DNA of 64,000 nucleotides from Sphingomonas sanguinis NBRC 13937 (GCF_001591005.1 NZ_BCTY01000004.1:62001-126000), one strand, 5' to 3'. Numbered from the stretch's first letter, positions 52,595 through 62,388 are shown. Notes: a model not told the origin generated them from the letters alone. A program made the numbers and translations.

Positions 52595-53818
52595 CTATCC
52601 CGCATGGCGGGCGCGGAACAGCTGGCGGTCCTCGATGAGATAGACGAGCGTGAGCACGCCGAGCCCGATCGCCAGATAGCCGATCGCCAGCGGATAGGTG
52701 GTGCCGTTATAGGCCTGGCCGATCGCCGAGCCGACGATGACGGCGCCGACGCTGGTGATGAAGCCTTGGATCGACGAGGCAGTGCCCGCGATATGGCCGA
52801 CCGGCTCCATCGCCATCGCCCCGAAATTCGATCCGCACAGGCCGATGCACGTCATGCTGAGCGCCTGGAACAGCATATAGGTGATCAGCGTCTCGTGTCC
52901 CGCCGCGATGACACCCAGATGCAGCACCGACAGCGCGATCAGCCCCAGCACCGCCGACTGCGAGATCAGCCGCGTGCCCAGCCGCTCGACCAACCGACTG
53001 TTAGCGAAGGACGCGCAGCCCATGGAAAAGGCGCACAGCGCGAACAGGATGGTGAAGCGGTCGCCTGCGCCGAACTCGTCGACGAAGATCTGCTGTGCCG
53101 AGGAGACGAAGGCAATGACCCCGCCAAAGGTCATCGACGCGCACACCGCATAGCCCGCCGAGAAGCGGTTGATCAGGGTCAGGCGATAGGCGTTCTTCAG
53201 CGACGCCAGCGACAAAGGCGAGCGTCGCGCGACGGGCAGGGACTCCGTCAGGCGCAGCGCCGACCAGGCCAGCACGAAGGCGGCGAAACCGGCCAGCGCG
53301 TAGAAGATGAACCGCCACGGCCCGAAGCCCAGCAGCACCTGGCCCAGGCTGGGCGCCATGATCGGCACCAGGAAGAAGATCATCTGCGCGATCGACAGGG
53401 TGCGCGCCATCTGGCGGCCCGAAAACCGGTCGCGCACGATCGCCACCGCCAGCACGCGGGTGGAGGCGGACATCAGCCCCTGCAACACCCGCGCACCGAG
53501 CAGCGCGGCAAAGGTCTGAGACCCCGCCGCAAAGATGCTGGCGCCCACGAACCCGGCCAGCGTCACCAGCAGGATCGGCCGCCGCCCATAGCGATCGGCG
53601 AGCGGGCCATAGACCAGCTGACCCGCGCCGAAGCCCAGCATATAGACGGTGATGATCCATTGCCGGTGGTTGGCGGTGGCGATCCCCAGCTGGCGACCCA
53701 TATCGGCAAGCGCCGGGAGCATCAGGTCGACGCCCAGTGCGTTGACCGCCATCAAGGCCGCGATGAAGGCGACATATTCGCCCGCGCGCATGGGGGCGCG
53801 TTCAGTCTGATCCGTCAT
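52595..53818 (-). CDS. Bcr/CflA-type MFS drug efflux transporter
   Basis: A 407-residue inner-membrane protein with about 12 helices. The N-terminal helix carries ALGVDLMLPALADMGRQLGI, and the loop between helices 2 and 3 reads GQLVYGPLADRYGRRPIL, the MFS signature in the Bcr/CflA group. The block VLQGLMSASTRVLAVAIVRD is also typical. Such pumps export drugs or amino acids by proton exchange. It lies downstream of the GH3 gene but is separated from it by a terminator and a repeat. Confidence 0.88.
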   Translation of the reverse strand: MTDQTERAPMRAGEYVAFIAALMAVNALGVDLMLPALADMGRQLGIATANHRQWIITVYMLGFGAGQLVYGPLADRYGRRPILLVTLAGFVGASIFAAGSQTFAALLGARVLQGLMSASTRVLAVAIVRDRFSGRQMARTLSIAQMIFFLVPIMAPSLGQVLLGFGPWRFIFYALAGFAAFVLAWSALRLTESLPVARRSPLSLASLKNAYRLTLINRFSAGYAVCASMTFGGVIAFVSSAQQIFVDEFGAGDRFTILFALCAFSMGCASFANSRLVERLGTRLISQSAVLGLIALSVLHLGVIAAGHETLITYMLFQALSMTCIGLCGSNFGAMAMEPVGHIAGTASSIQGFITSVGAVIVGSAIGQAYNGTTYPLAIGYLAIGLGVLTLVYLIEDRQLFRARHAG

Positions 53819-53891
53819 GATGGTCCGTCTAGGGATGCCAAGTGGCGGTGACCATGGCTAAATCCCGAAAGACGATCGACATTTATGCCCC

Positions 53892-53917
53892 CCCACTCCC
53901 CTTGATAGGGGAGTGGG
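53892..53917. repeat. Palindromic intergenic repeat
   Basis: CCCACTCCCC (53892-53901) and GGGGAGTGGG (53908-53917) form a perfect ten-base stem with the loop TTGATA. It belongs with the CTCCCC...GGGGAG elements at 800 and 52,556. Confidence 0.65.
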
Positions 53918-53952
53918 TTAGCTGGGCTTCCTAAACGGCATTCGGGCCTTCG

Positions 53953-53993
53953 CCGGAAGGGGGTGATGCGTTCTGCGACGCCCCCTTCCGGCG
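53953..53993 (-). terminator. Hairpin after the GH3 gene
   Basis: GCCGGAAGGGGG (53953-53964) and CCCCCTTCCGGC (53982-53993) form a perfect twelve-base stem around 17 bases. It starts 6 bp past the beta-glucosidase stop on the minus strand. There is no T run. Confidence 0.6.
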
Positions 53994-53999
53994 GCGAAT

Positions 54000-56276
54000 T
54001 TACTTCACCAACTCGAACGTCCCGTGCGCGCCGTCGGCCTGCGCCGAGGGCGCGATCCACACGTCGAAGGTGCCGGGCTCGACCGTCGGGCGCAGGTCGG
54101 TGCCCAGGAATTCGAGCTGCGCACGGGTCAGGGTGAAGCTGACCCGCTCGCTCTTGCCTGGCGCCAGCGCGACCTTGCGGAACGCCTTCATCTCGCGCAC
54201 CGGCCGGGTGATGCTGGCCACCCGGTCGCGGATATAGAGCTGGACCAACTCCTCGCAGGCCCGCGTGCCGGTGTTGGTCACGGTCGCCGATACGGTAATC
54301 CGCCCGTCCCAGGCCAGGCTGGCGGGCACGTCGGCGGCGTCATAGGTAACCTTGCCGTAGGTCAGCCCGTGGCCGAACGGATAGAGCGCGGCATTGGGCG
54401 CGGTCCGCCACTGCGTCTTGTAGGGCACGCGCGTGCCAGCGGGGGCGGGGCGGCCGGTTTCCTTGTGCGCGTAATAATAGGGTTCCTGCCCGCTTTCATA
54501 GGGAAAGCTCAGCGGCAGACGGCCCGAGGGGCCGACCTTGCCGAACAGCACGTCGGCAATGGCATGGCCGGTTTCCGATCCCAGGAACCAAGTGACCAGG
54601 ATCGCGGGCGCGTCCTTGACCGCGCCCTCCAGCGCCAGGCCGCGACCGTTCTTGAGGAGAACGACGATCGGCTTGCCCGTTTTCGCCACCGCCTCGGCCA
54701 GCGCCATTTGTGGCGCGGGCACGGTGATCGAGGTGCGCGACTGCGCCTCGCCCGACATGCTCTCGCTCTCGCCGATCGCCAGTACCACGACATCCGCGCC
54801 CTGCGCCGCCGCGACCGCCGCCTCGATCCCGCCGGGTAGCGCGTCCTCGACGCCCGAGCCCGGCGTGACGGTCACATTCTTCGCGCCAGCCGCGCGCAGG
54901 CCGGTCACCAGATCGATCGCCTGGTTGTTATCGCCATACACCACCCAGGGGCCGTTCAGGTCATGCTGGCCGCTGGCAAAGGGACCGATCAGCGCGATCT
55001 TGCGGGCGGGGTCGAGCGGCAACAGGTCGCCGTCATTCTTCAGCAGCACCATCGATTTCTGCGCCGCCTCGCGCGACAGGGCGATGGCGGCCTTGGTCCG
55101 CGACCGCGCGGTTTCGCGCTTGCGGTCGATGCGGCGGAAGGGATCGTCGAACAGGCCGAGCATCTGCTTGACCGCCAGCACGCGCCGGACCGAGCGGTCG
55201 AGCACCTCTTGCGGCACCGCGCCCTCACGCACCAGGCTGGGCAGGTGGAGCGCGTACAGGTTCGACTGCATGCTCATGTCGACACCCGCCAGGAAGGCGA
55301 TGCGCGCCGCGTCCTTGCCATCCTTGGCGAAACCGGCGGCGATCATCTCTTCGTCGCCGGTATAGTCGGAGACGATGATGCCGGGGAATTTCCACTCGTC
55401 GCGCAGCAACTGCTTCATCAGCCAGGGATTGCCGGTCGAGGGGATGCCGTTGATCTCGTTGAACGAGGCCATGCCGCTCATCGCGCCCGCGTCGAACCCG
55501 GCCTTGTAGGGCGGCAGATAGACTTCGCGCAGCGTCCGCTCCGACATGTCGACGATGTTGTAGTCGAGGCCGCTCTCCGCCGCGCCATACGCCGCGAAAT
55601 GCTTGATGCAGGCCATCACCGCATCGTCGGCGGCCAGGTTCTTGCCCTGGAAGCCCTTCACCCGGGCGATGGCGAACAGCTGGCCCAGCATCGGGTCCTC
55701 GCCCGCGCCCTCCATGGTGCGGCCCCAGCGCTGGTCGCGCGCGATGTCGACCATCGGGAAGAAGGTCCAGTCGATGCCCGCACCCGCCGCCTCATAGGCC
55801 GCCATGCGCGCGGTGCGCATCGCCAGGTCGGGGTCGAAGCTGGCGGCCTCGGCGACCGGCACCGGGAATATGGTGCGATGGCCGTGGATCACGTCGGCGG
55901 CGAAGATCAGCGGGATTTTCAGCCGCGAATCGCGCATCACCGCGCCCTGCATCCGCCGCGCCATCTCCGCGCCGTTGCCGTTAAATACGCCGGTCAGCTT
56001 GCCCGCGACGGCATCGGCCAGCTGCCCCTCGAAGCTGGGGCCGTTGGACGGCGGGTTGAGCGCGGTGGCGACGCCGCCGCCCCAGGCGGCTGCGTTCAGC
56101 TGCAACTGCCCGGCCTTTTCTTCCAGCGTCATCTTGGCCAGGATCGCCTCGACCGCAGGCGACAGGGTGGCGCCATCGGCCTGCGCCAGCAGCGCGCGGG
56201 CGGGGCTGGCCGCCCAGGCGGCGACGGTGCCCATGCCCAGCAGCGCGGCGCGGCGCGAAATGGTGTTGTCGGACAT
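54000..56276 (-). CDS. bglX: Exported GH3 beta-glucosidase (BglX type)
   Basis: A 758-residue periplasmic glycosidase that releases terminal sugars from beta-linked oligosaccharides. The N-terminus NTISRRAALLGMGTVAAWAA has an RR motif and suggests Tat export. The GH3 N-domain shows IPLIFAADVIHGHRTIFPVP, WGRTMEGAGEDPML and CIKHFAAYGAAESGLDYN; the nucleophile is the Asp in VSDYTGDEEM. The C-domain (VVLAIGESESMSGEAQSR) and a C-terminal fibronectin-like domain complete the usual BglX layout. It is divergent from the lacI gene, with a palindromic operator between them. Confidence 0.93.
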   Translation of the reverse strand: MSDNTISRRAALLGMGTVAAWAASPARALLAQADGATLSPAVEAILAKMTLEEKAGQLQLNAAAWGGGVATALNPPSNGPSFEGQLADAVAGKLTGVFNGNGAEMARRMQGAVMRDSRLKIPLIFAADVIHGHRTIFPVPVAEAASFDPDLAMRTARMAAYEAAGAGIDWTFFPMVDIARDQRWGRTMEGAGEDPMLGQLFAIARVKGFQGKNLAADDAVMACIKHFAAYGAAESGLDYNIVDMSERTLREVYLPPYKAGFDAGAMSGMASFNEINGIPSTGNPWLMKQLLRDEWKFPGIIVSDYTGDEEMIAAGFAKDGKDAARIAFLAGVDMSMQSNLYALHLPSLVREGAVPQEVLDRSVRRVLAVKQMLGLFDDPFRRIDRKRETARSRTKAAIALSREAAQKSMVLLKNDGDLLPLDPARKIALIGPFASGQHDLNGPWVVYGDNNQAIDLVTGLRAAGAKNVTVTPGSGVEDALPGGIEAAVAAAQGADVVVLAIGESESMSGEAQSRTSITVPAPQMALAEAVAKTGKPIVVLLKNGRGLALEGAVKDAPAILVTWFLGSETGHAIADVLFGKVGPSGRLPLSFPYESGQEPYYYAHKETGRPAPAGTRVPYKTQWRTAPNAALYPFGHGLTYGKVTYDAADVPASLAWDGRITVSATVTNTGTRACEELVQLYIRDRVASITRPVREMKAFRKVALAPGKSERVSFTLTRAQLEFLGTDLRPTVEPGTFDVWIAPSAQADGAHGTFELVK

Positions 56277-56347
56277 CGGCCTTCTACTCCCCTAAACCAC
56301 GGCGAACGTTCGGACGTTTCGCATTACAGCATGGATGTTGACGCTAT

Positions 56348-56365
56348 TGTGTAACCGGTTACACA
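56348..56365. promoter_or_regulatory. LacI-type operator between bglX and lacI
   Basis: TGTGTAACCGGTTACACA is a perfect 18-bp palindrome with the central CCGG typical of LacI-family sites. It lies 72 bp before the bglX start and 77 bp before the lacI start. The core GTAACCGGTTAC is repeated before the TonB receptor gene at 59,045. Confidence 0.85.
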
Positions 56366-56441
56366 GGCGATCGGCATCGCACAAGATGCGACACATGCTA
56401 TAGCGGGTTTCCTCGCGCATTTTGCGGGGAAGGGGAGGAAT

Positions 56442-57443
56442 GTGAGGCAGTCATCGGCCACGATCCGTGACGTGGCGCGCGAGGCGGCGGTATCGGTCGC
56501 CTCGGTGTCGCGGGCGATGAACGGACATAGCAGCGTGCATCCCGACACGCGCGAGCGGGTGATGGCCGCCGCGCGCTCGCTGGGCTATGTCCCCCATGCG
56601 GGCGCGCGCAGCCTGTCGCTGTCGCGCAGCCATGCGATCGGTGTCGTCCTGCCCGACCTGCACGGCGAGTTCTTTTCCGAGATCGTGCGCGGCATGGACC
56701 GCGAGGTGACGGCGCGCGGCTATCACCTGCTGCTGTCCAACATGCACGCCGATGCCGAACGGGCGGCGCAGGCGGTGCGGTCGATGCGGGGCCGCGTCGA
56801 CGGGCTGATCGTTATGGCGCCGCAACTGGTCGCGGGCGGGCTGGACGAGGCGCTGCCGCTGGGCGTGCCCGCCGTCCTGATCAACTCCCAGCACGGCCCG
56901 GGGCGCGCGTCGTTCCACATCGACAATGCGGCGGGAATCGCGGCGAGCGTCGAACATCTGGTGGCGCAGGGGCGGCGACGGCTGGTCCATGTCTCGGGCC
57001 CGTTCGGCAATATCGATGCGGACGAGCGGCGGCAGGGCTATCTGTCCGCCATGGCGCGTCTGGCTCCCGAGGTGGAGCCGGTCGTGATCGAGGGCGATTT
57101 CCACGAAGATTCGGGCGCGGCGGCGATGGCCGAGATCGCAGAACGGGGCGTGCGCTATGACGGAATCGTCGCGGGCAACGACATGATGGCGCTGGGCGTC
57201 CTTAGCGTGCTGCGCGAGCGGCGGGTCGATGTGCCGGGTGCGGTCGCGGTCACCGGCTTCGACGACATCCCGCTGGCCCGTTATCTGGGCCTGACCACGA
57301 TCCGCGCGCCGCTGGCCGAGATGGGCGAGCGCGCGGTCGCCCGGTTGGTCGATGCGCTGGAGGGCGGGACGCTGGCGCTGGAGACACAGACTATCGCGAC
57401 CGAATTGGTGATCCGCGCGACCAGCCCGGCGGGGGCAGCATGA
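56442..57443 (+). CDS. LacI family transcriptional regulator
   Basis: A 333-residue repressor starting with GTG after AGGGGAGGAAT. The LacI helix-turn-helix and hinge are seen in TIRDVAREAAVSVASVSRAM, then NGHSSVHPDTRERVMAAARS and LGYVPHAGARSLS. The sugar-binding core follows (IGVVLPDLHGEFFSEIVRGM, AVTGFDDIPLARYLGLTTIR). Its stop overlaps the halogenase start as ATGA. The operator motif GTAACCGGTTAC next to its own gene, bglX and the receptor suggests that it controls all of them, with a sugar as the likely effector. Confidence 0.93.
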   Translation: MRQSSATIRDVAREAAVSVASVSRAMNGHSSVHPDTRERVMAAARSLGYVPHAGARSLSLSRSHAIGVVLPDLHGEFFSEIVRGMDREVTARGYHLLLSNMHADAERAAQAVRSMRGRVDGLIVMAPQLVAGGLDEALPLGVPAVLINSQHGPGRASFHIDNAAGIAASVEHLVAQGRRRLVHVSGPFGNIDADERRQGYLSAMARLAPEVEPVVIEGDFHEDSGAAAMAEIAERGVRYDGIVAGNDMMALGVLSVLRERRVDVPGAVAVTGFDDIPLARYLGLTTIRAPLAEMGERAVARLVDALEGGTLALETQTIATELVIRATSPAGAA

Positions 57444-58975
57444 CGGGGGCGGCGCATCCCAATTCGCCGATCAAGACCGTCACCATCGTCGGCGGCGGCA
57501 CCGCCGGATGGATGGCGGCGGCCTTGCTGTCGCGGCTGCTGCTCGGCGCCTACACGATCCGGCTGATCGAGTCCGAGGAGATCGGCACGATCGGGGTGGG
57601 GGAGGCGACCATTCCCGCGATCCGCACCTTCAACGGATTGGCCGGGATCGACGAGTTCGAGATGGTCCGCGCGACCCAGGCGACCTTCAAGCTGGGCATC
57701 GAATTCCGCAACTGGCGGGTACCGGGGCACAGCTATATCCATGGCTTCGGCAAGATCGGGCAGGACCTCTACTGGCTGCACTGCCATCAATTCTGGCTGA
57801 AGGAAGCGGCGCGGGGTCGCGCGAAGCATTTCGACCATTATGCGCTGAACACGCTGGCGGCGCGGATGAACCGCTTCACCATGCCCGATCCGGCGCATCC
57901 GAACTCGCCCATCGCCGATATCGACTATGCCTATCATTTCGACGCCTCGCTCTATGCGCGCTATCTGCGCGGGCGGGCGGAGAAGGCGGGGGTCGAGCGG
58001 ATCGAGGGGCGGATCGTCGCCGCCAATCGGCGGGCAAGCGATGGCCATCTCGATCATGTCGTGCTGGCCGATGGGCGGACCGTCGATGGCGACCTGTTCA
58101 TCGACTGCTCGGGCATGCGCGGCCTGCTGATCGGCGAGGCGATGGGCGTCGGCTATGAGGATTGGAGCCAGTGGCTGCTCTGCGATCGGGCACTGGCGGT
58201 GCCGAGCGCGCGGGGGAGTGGGCCGCTGACCCCCTATACCCGCTCGATCGCGCATGGCGCAGGCTGGCAATGGCGCATTCCGTTGCAGCACCGGACCGGC
58301 AACGGCCATGTCTATAGCAGCCGGTTCATGTCGGACGACGAGGCGGCGACGACCCTGCTGGCGAATCTCGATACGCCAGCACTCGGCGACCCGCGTCCTG
58401 TGCGATTCCGTCCGGGCAAGCGGACCCGTGCCTGGGAAAAGAATGTCGTCGCGCTGGGGCTGGCGGGCGGTTTCCTGGAGCCGCTGGAATCGACCAGCAT
58501 CCATCTGATCCAGACCGGACTGCTGCGGCTGCTGGCGCTGTTTCCGGGGCGCGGATTCCACGCGGCGGACATGGCCGAATATAATCGCCAGACTGATTTC
58601 GAATATCGCGATGTGCGCGACTTCATCATTGCGCATTACAAGGTGACGCTGCGCGAGGACACGCCCTTCTGGCAGTATTGCCGCCACATGGGAGTGCCCG
58701 ACAGCCTGGCCGAGCGGATCGAGCTGTTCCGCTCCTCGGCACGCTTCTTCATGCACGGCAAGGCCGAGCTGTTCCGCGAGGAAAGCTGGGTGCAGGTGCT
58801 GCTGGGGCAGGGGCTCGACGCGCAGTACGACCCGATGGTCGACATGATCCCCGACGCGCAGACCACCGCCTTCCTGAGCGATGTGGAGGAGGTGATCGCC
58901 GAGGTGGCGAGCGGCCTGCCTACCCATGAGGCGTTCATCGCCCGCCATTGCCAGGCCCCGCCGCTCCAGGGCTGA
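57440..58975 (+). CDS. Flavin-dependent tryptophan-halogenase-like enzyme
   Basis: A 511-residue flavoenzyme. The FAD motif TIVGGGTAGWMAAALLSRLL opens the protein, and VGEATIPAIRTFN follows. A lysine in ATFKLGIEFRNW is at the place of the catalytic lysine of PrnA-type halogenases, and WQWRIP fits the W-x-W-x-I-P motif. Known members chlorinate or brominate indoles using reduced flavin. Sphingomonad and caulobacter genomes often carry such genes beside TonB receptors for sugars, where the true substrate is unknown. It overlaps lacI and precedes the receptor gene. Confidence 0.88.
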   Translation: MTGAAHPNSPIKTVTIVGGGTAGWMAAALLSRLLLGAYTIRLIESEEIGTIGVGEATIPAIRTFNGLAGIDEFEMVRATQATFKLGIEFRNWRVPGHSYIHGFGKIGQDLYWLHCHQFWLKEAARGRAKHFDHYALNTLAARMNRFTMPDPAHPNSPIADIDYAYHFDASLYARYLRGRAEKAGVERIEGRIVAANRRASDGHLDHVVLADGRTVDGDLFIDCSGMRGLLIGEAMGVGYEDWSQWLLCDRALAVPSARGSGPLTPYTRSIAHGAGWQWRIPLQHRTGNGHVYSSRFMSDDEAATTLLANLDTPALGDPRPVRFRPGKRTRAWEKNVVALGLAGGFLEPLESTSIHLIQTGLLRLLALFPGRGFHAADMAEYNRQTDFEYRDVRDFIIAHYKVTLREDTPFWQYCRHMGVPDSLAERIELFRSSARFFMHGKAELFREESWVQVLLGQGLDAQYDPMVDMIPDAQTTAFLSDVEEVIAEVASGLPTHEAFIARHCQAPPLQG

Positions 58976-59044
58976 CCGATGCGTCACCTGTGACGTTTGC
59001 GCAACAGCCGTCACGATAGTGAAATGGAATGCACAACGACGGTT

Positions 59045-59056
59045 GTAACCGGTTAC
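59045..59056. promoter_or_regulatory. LacI-type operator 1 before the TonB receptor gene
   Basis: GTAACCGGTTAC is a perfect palindrome and identical to the core of the bglX-lacI operator. It lies 113 bp before the receptor ATG. Confidence 0.8.
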
Positions 59057-59064
59057 GCGCGCAA

Positions 59065-59076
59065 GTAACCGGTTTC
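59065..59076. promoter_or_regulatory. LacI-type operator 2 before the TonB receptor gene
   Basis: GTAACCGGTTTC differs from operator 1 at one base. The two are 20 bp apart, about two turns of the helix, so dimers could bind on the same face. Confidence 0.65.
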
Positions 59077-59168
59077 ATAAGCCTCTCCCAACTGGTCGGT
59101 CGGCGCGTGCGCGCCAGGTCGGCCGGGGGCAGGAAGAGGCGCCAAGGGATGACAAGGAGGGGACTGAA

Positions 59169-62100
59169 ATGGCATCCACTATCGATCGCGCGCGCATGAG
59201 CCGTGGAATTTCGGCGCTGGCGATGGCCGCCGCACTGGTCGTCAGTGCACCGGCCTATGCCCAGGCGACGGGCACGTTGCGCGGCCATGTCGAGGGCGCC
59301 TCGGCAGGCACCTCCGTCAAGATCACCGATCTGACCACCGGCCAGGTCATCACCGTGCGCACCAATGCGTCGGGTGACTATACCATCCCCGGCATCCGCC
59401 CCAGCACCTATCGCGTCGAGGTTCAGGGCCAGCAGCCCGAACAGGTCGTGGTGCCGATCGGCCAGATCATCACCGCCGATATCGGTGAACCCGCTGCCGC
59501 TGCCGGTAGCGAGGTCGCCGCTGGTGGCGCCGCTTCGGGCGATGTCGTCGTGACCGGCCGCCGCACCCAGGAAGTGCGCACCGCCGAGGTCTCGACCAAC
59601 GTCTCGCAGCAGCAGATCGAAAGCCTGCCGCAGAGCGACCGCAACTTCCTGAACTTCGCCGCCCTTGCACCGGGCGTCGCGGTGACGCCGGGTCGCGGCA
59701 ACCGTCAGGTCCAGGCGGGCGGCGTCAGCGCCGATAACGTCAACGTCTTCATCGACGGCCTGTCGTTGAAGAATCAGGTCAATCACGGCGGCGTCGCGGG
59801 CCAGAATTTCAGCCAGGGCAATCCCTTCCCGCAGCTGGCGGTGCAGGAATTCAAGGTCGATACCCAGAATTACAAGGCCGAGTATGAGCAGGCCGGGTCG
59901 GCGATCATCACCGCGGTGACCAAGACCGGCGGTGACAGCTATCACGGCACGCTGTTTGGCGAGTGGCAGCCCAGCTCCTTCTACGGCACGAAATATTTCG
60001 ACCGTCCGGGTCAGCGCAACAACCAGGACGGCACGCGCGATCTCGGCAAGTTCGACCGCAAGCAATATGGCGCCGATCTGGGCGGCCCGATCATCAAGGA
60101 TGTGCTGCACATCTACGGCGCGTTCGAGGCGACCGACCAGAAGGCTCCCTCGGCGGCGGTGCTGCTCGGCCAGACGGTGTCTGCCGACCCGACCCAGAAT
60201 GTCCCGCAGGCGATCGCCAATCAGTATAATGGCAGCTATCCGCAGGATTTCAGCCAGCGTCTCTATTTCGGCAAACTGACCGGCTATGTGTCGGCGGCCG
60301 ATACGGTCAATCTCAGCGGCTTTTTCCGCCGCGAAAGCAATCTGGCTGATTTCGGCGGCACCTCGGTCCCGTCGCACGGCCATCTGCTCCAGTCGAAGAT
60401 CGACCTCTATCAGCTCGAATGGAACCATCGCGGCGACCATTGGCTGAACGAGCTGACCATCGCCTATAACAGCGTGTTCAACGGCACGCCGCGCACCAGC
60501 TCCGGCCCCGAGATCAATCTCGGCAAGCCCGGCGCGGTCGTCGCGCAGCTTGGCACCAACGGGTTCGAGCAGTTCGACAACCAGAAGACTTGGACGTTCA
60601 AGAACAACGTCACCTTCTTCGGCGACCGCCATGTCGTTAAGGCGGGTGTGAAGGTCTCGCTGAACGACCTGTCGCGCGCCGAGGACAATCTGGGCAATGG
60701 CGGCTATTATTTCCAGCCGTCGACCTTCACGAGCTTCGACGCCTCGACCCCGCAGCAGGCGGCGGTTTCGGTTGTGCCGGTGCGCCCCGCGACCGCCAAG
60801 GATACGCAGATCGGTCTGTTCATTCAGGACGACTGGACGGTTGACGATCACCTGACCATCAACGCCGGTCTTCGTTGGGATTACGAGACCAACGCGAAGA
60901 ACGAGAAGTTCGTCACGCCAACCGCCATCGCCAATGCGCTACGCAACTATCAGCCCTGGCAGGCGGCGGGGATCAACCCGAACGACTATATTTCCACCGG
61001 CACCAACCGGAAGCCCTATTGGAAGGCGTTCCAGCCGCGTCTCGGCATTTCCTATGACCTGAATGGCGATCGCGACACGATCTTCTTTGCGGGCGCCGGG
61101 CGCTATTATGACCGGCCGCTCTTCATCGCCTCGGGCATCGAGACGGTGAAGCAGCTTTATCAGCAGACCGTCACGCTCAGCTTCTGCGACGGCCCCGGCC
61201 AGCCGAGCTGCGCCAGCATCCGCGCGACCAACAATGGCGCGCTGCCCGCCGCGACGCTGGCCTGGAACAACAACTACAAGAATGTCGACGCGTTGCGCGC
61301 CGCGGCGACCGCCACGGGCGTGGGCGGCGAGGTCTGGCTGCTCAACAACGATACCAAGCTGCCCTATTCGGACCAGTTCAACATCGGCTTCCGCAAGCGG
61401 CTGGGCGTCGTCCAGACCTCGGTGACGTTCAGCCACATCCGCAGCTACAACATCTTCAAATATGTGCGCGGCAACCGCCTGCCCAGCGGGCAATATACCA
61501 GCCAGGGCGATCAGTGGATCGAGGACAACTTCCCCGCCCAGGGCATCCTGCCCGGCTATAGCGGCAAGCTGAACATCGGCTCGAACGCGGGCAAGGCGGT
61601 GTATAACGCACTCTACTTCACCGCCGAAAAGCCGTTCGTCACGGGCTCGAAATGGGGCTTCACCGCGACGCTCACCGTGCAGCAGGCCAAGAGCAATGTT
61701 GCCCAGGAACTGCAGGGTGACGAATTCTACAATGGTCCGCGCATGGATGCGTATGGTTGGAATTATGTCGCGGGCGTCGAGAAGTGGCGCTTCGTCGGCA
61801 CCGGCATCGCCAAGGGGCCATGGGATACCAAGATCTCGGTCACCGGCACGTTCAGCTCGGGCCCGTCCTTCGGCCAGGTCATCTTCCCGGCCAACCCGCC
61901 GGAGAACGCCAATGCTTATGGCAATTTCGGCGGCGTGTTCTGGCCCGACCAGATCGTCGGTTATGCCTCGGTCGATCTGCGTATCGCGAAGAACTTCAAG
62001 ATGCCCTGGGGGCATGACCTGGAGGTCAACTTCGCCGCGTTCAACCTGTTCGACTCGGTCAACCGGACCTATTCGGCCTGGGGTGCGGGCTCGGGCGTCA

Positions 62101-62174
62101 ACCCGACCAAGCGCGAATTCGACACGACCGGCGTGCCGCGCTCGTTCCAGGTCGGGGCGCGTTACAAATTCTAA
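59169..62174 (+). CDS. TonB-dependent receptor with N-terminal carboxypeptidase-regulatory-like domain
   Basis: A 1001-residue outer-membrane transporter with an AAGGAGG-type ribosome site. After the signal peptide (ISALAMAAALVVSAPAYAQ) a small beta-sandwich domain follows at about 35-105 (GTLRGHVEGASAGTSVKITD, YTIPGIRPSTYRVEVQGQQP). The TonB-linked plug comes next (GDVVVTGRR, QIESLPQSDRNFLNFAALAP), and the barrel ends SFQVGARYKF. This is the OmpA/Oar-like sugar-receptor type. Its place between a LacI-controlled glycosidase locus and a GH43 gene points to an oligosaccharide, possibly with arabinose or xylose units. Confidence 0.93.
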   Translation: MASTIDRARMSRGISALAMAAALVVSAPAYAQATGTLRGHVEGASAGTSVKITDLTTGQVITVRTNASGDYTIPGIRPSTYRVEVQGQQPEQVVVPIGQIITADIGEPAAAAGSEVAAGGAASGDVVVTGRRTQEVRTAEVSTNVSQQQIESLPQSDRNFLNFAALAPGVAVTPGRGNRQVQAGGVSADNVNVFIDGLSLKNQVNHGGVAGQNFSQGNPFPQLAVQEFKVDTQNYKAEYEQAGSAIITAVTKTGGDSYHGTLFGEWQPSSFYGTKYFDRPGQRNNQDGTRDLGKFDRKQYGADLGGPIIKDVLHIYGAFEATDQKAPSAAVLLGQTVSADPTQNVPQAIANQYNGSYPQDFSQRLYFGKLTGYVSAADTVNLSGFFRRESNLADFGGTSVPSHGHLLQSKIDLYQLEWNHRGDHWLNELTIAYNSVFNGTPRTSSGPEINLGKPGAVVAQLGTNGFEQFDNQKTWTFKNNVTFFGDRHVVKAGVKVSLNDLSRAEDNLGNGGYYFQPSTFTSFDASTPQQAAVSVVPVRPATAKDTQIGLFIQDDWTVDDHLTINAGLRWDYETNAKNEKFVTPTAIANALRNYQPWQAAGINPNDYISTGTNRKPYWKAFQPRLGISYDLNGDRDTIFFAGAGRYYDRPLFIASGIETVKQLYQQTVTLSFCDGPGQPSCASIRATNNGALPAATLAWNNNYKNVDALRAAATATGVGGEVWLLNNDTKLPYSDQFNIGFRKRLGVVQTSVTFSHIRSYNIFKYVRGNRLPSGQYTSQGDQWIEDNFPAQGILPGYSGKLNIGSNAGKAVYNALYFTAEKPFVTGSKWGFTATLTVQQAKSNVAQELQGDEFYNGPRMDAYGWNYVAGVEKWRFVGTGIAKGPWDTKISVTGTFSSGPSFGQVIFPANPPENANAYGNFGGVFWPDQIVGYASVDLRIAKNFKMPWGHDLEVNFAAFNLFDSVNRTYSAWGAGSGVNPTKREFDTTGVPRSFQVGARYKF

Positions 62175-62179
62175 GGGGC

Positions 62180-62204
62180 GAGGGCGGCTTGCGTCGTCGC
62201 CCTC
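62180..62204 (+). terminator. Possible terminator after the TonB receptor gene
   Basis: GAGGGCG (62180-62186) and CGCCCTC (62198-62204) form a seven-base stem followed by CTTTC. It starts 6 bp after the stop. Confidence 0.45.
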
Positions 62205-62238
62205 CTTTCAGAGGGGTAGAGCAAAATCTGTCGCTCCG

Positions 62239-62323
62239 CCCCGGCGACGGCCGGGGCCCAGTTGGGGAAGCATTGGTGATCTACGCCGATCGCATGGCAA
62301 CTGGACCCCGGCCTGCGCCGGGG
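62239..62323. repeat. REP-like pair of palindromes in inverted orientation
   Basis: CCCCGGC-GACG-GCCGGGG (62239-62256) and CCCCGGC-CTGC-GCCGGGG (62306-62323) are two hairpins. The bases next to them, GCCCAGTTG and CAACTGGAC, extend the match, so the two form an inverted pair. The layout is that of REP doublets. It lies between the receptor and DUF6445 genes and could protect the receptor mRNA. Confidence 0.65.
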
Positions 62324-62388
62324 TGGTCCCGAATGAGCAAAAGACCGATGGGGCCATGTCGTCATTGGTATGCGGGGAGGGCGGCGTC

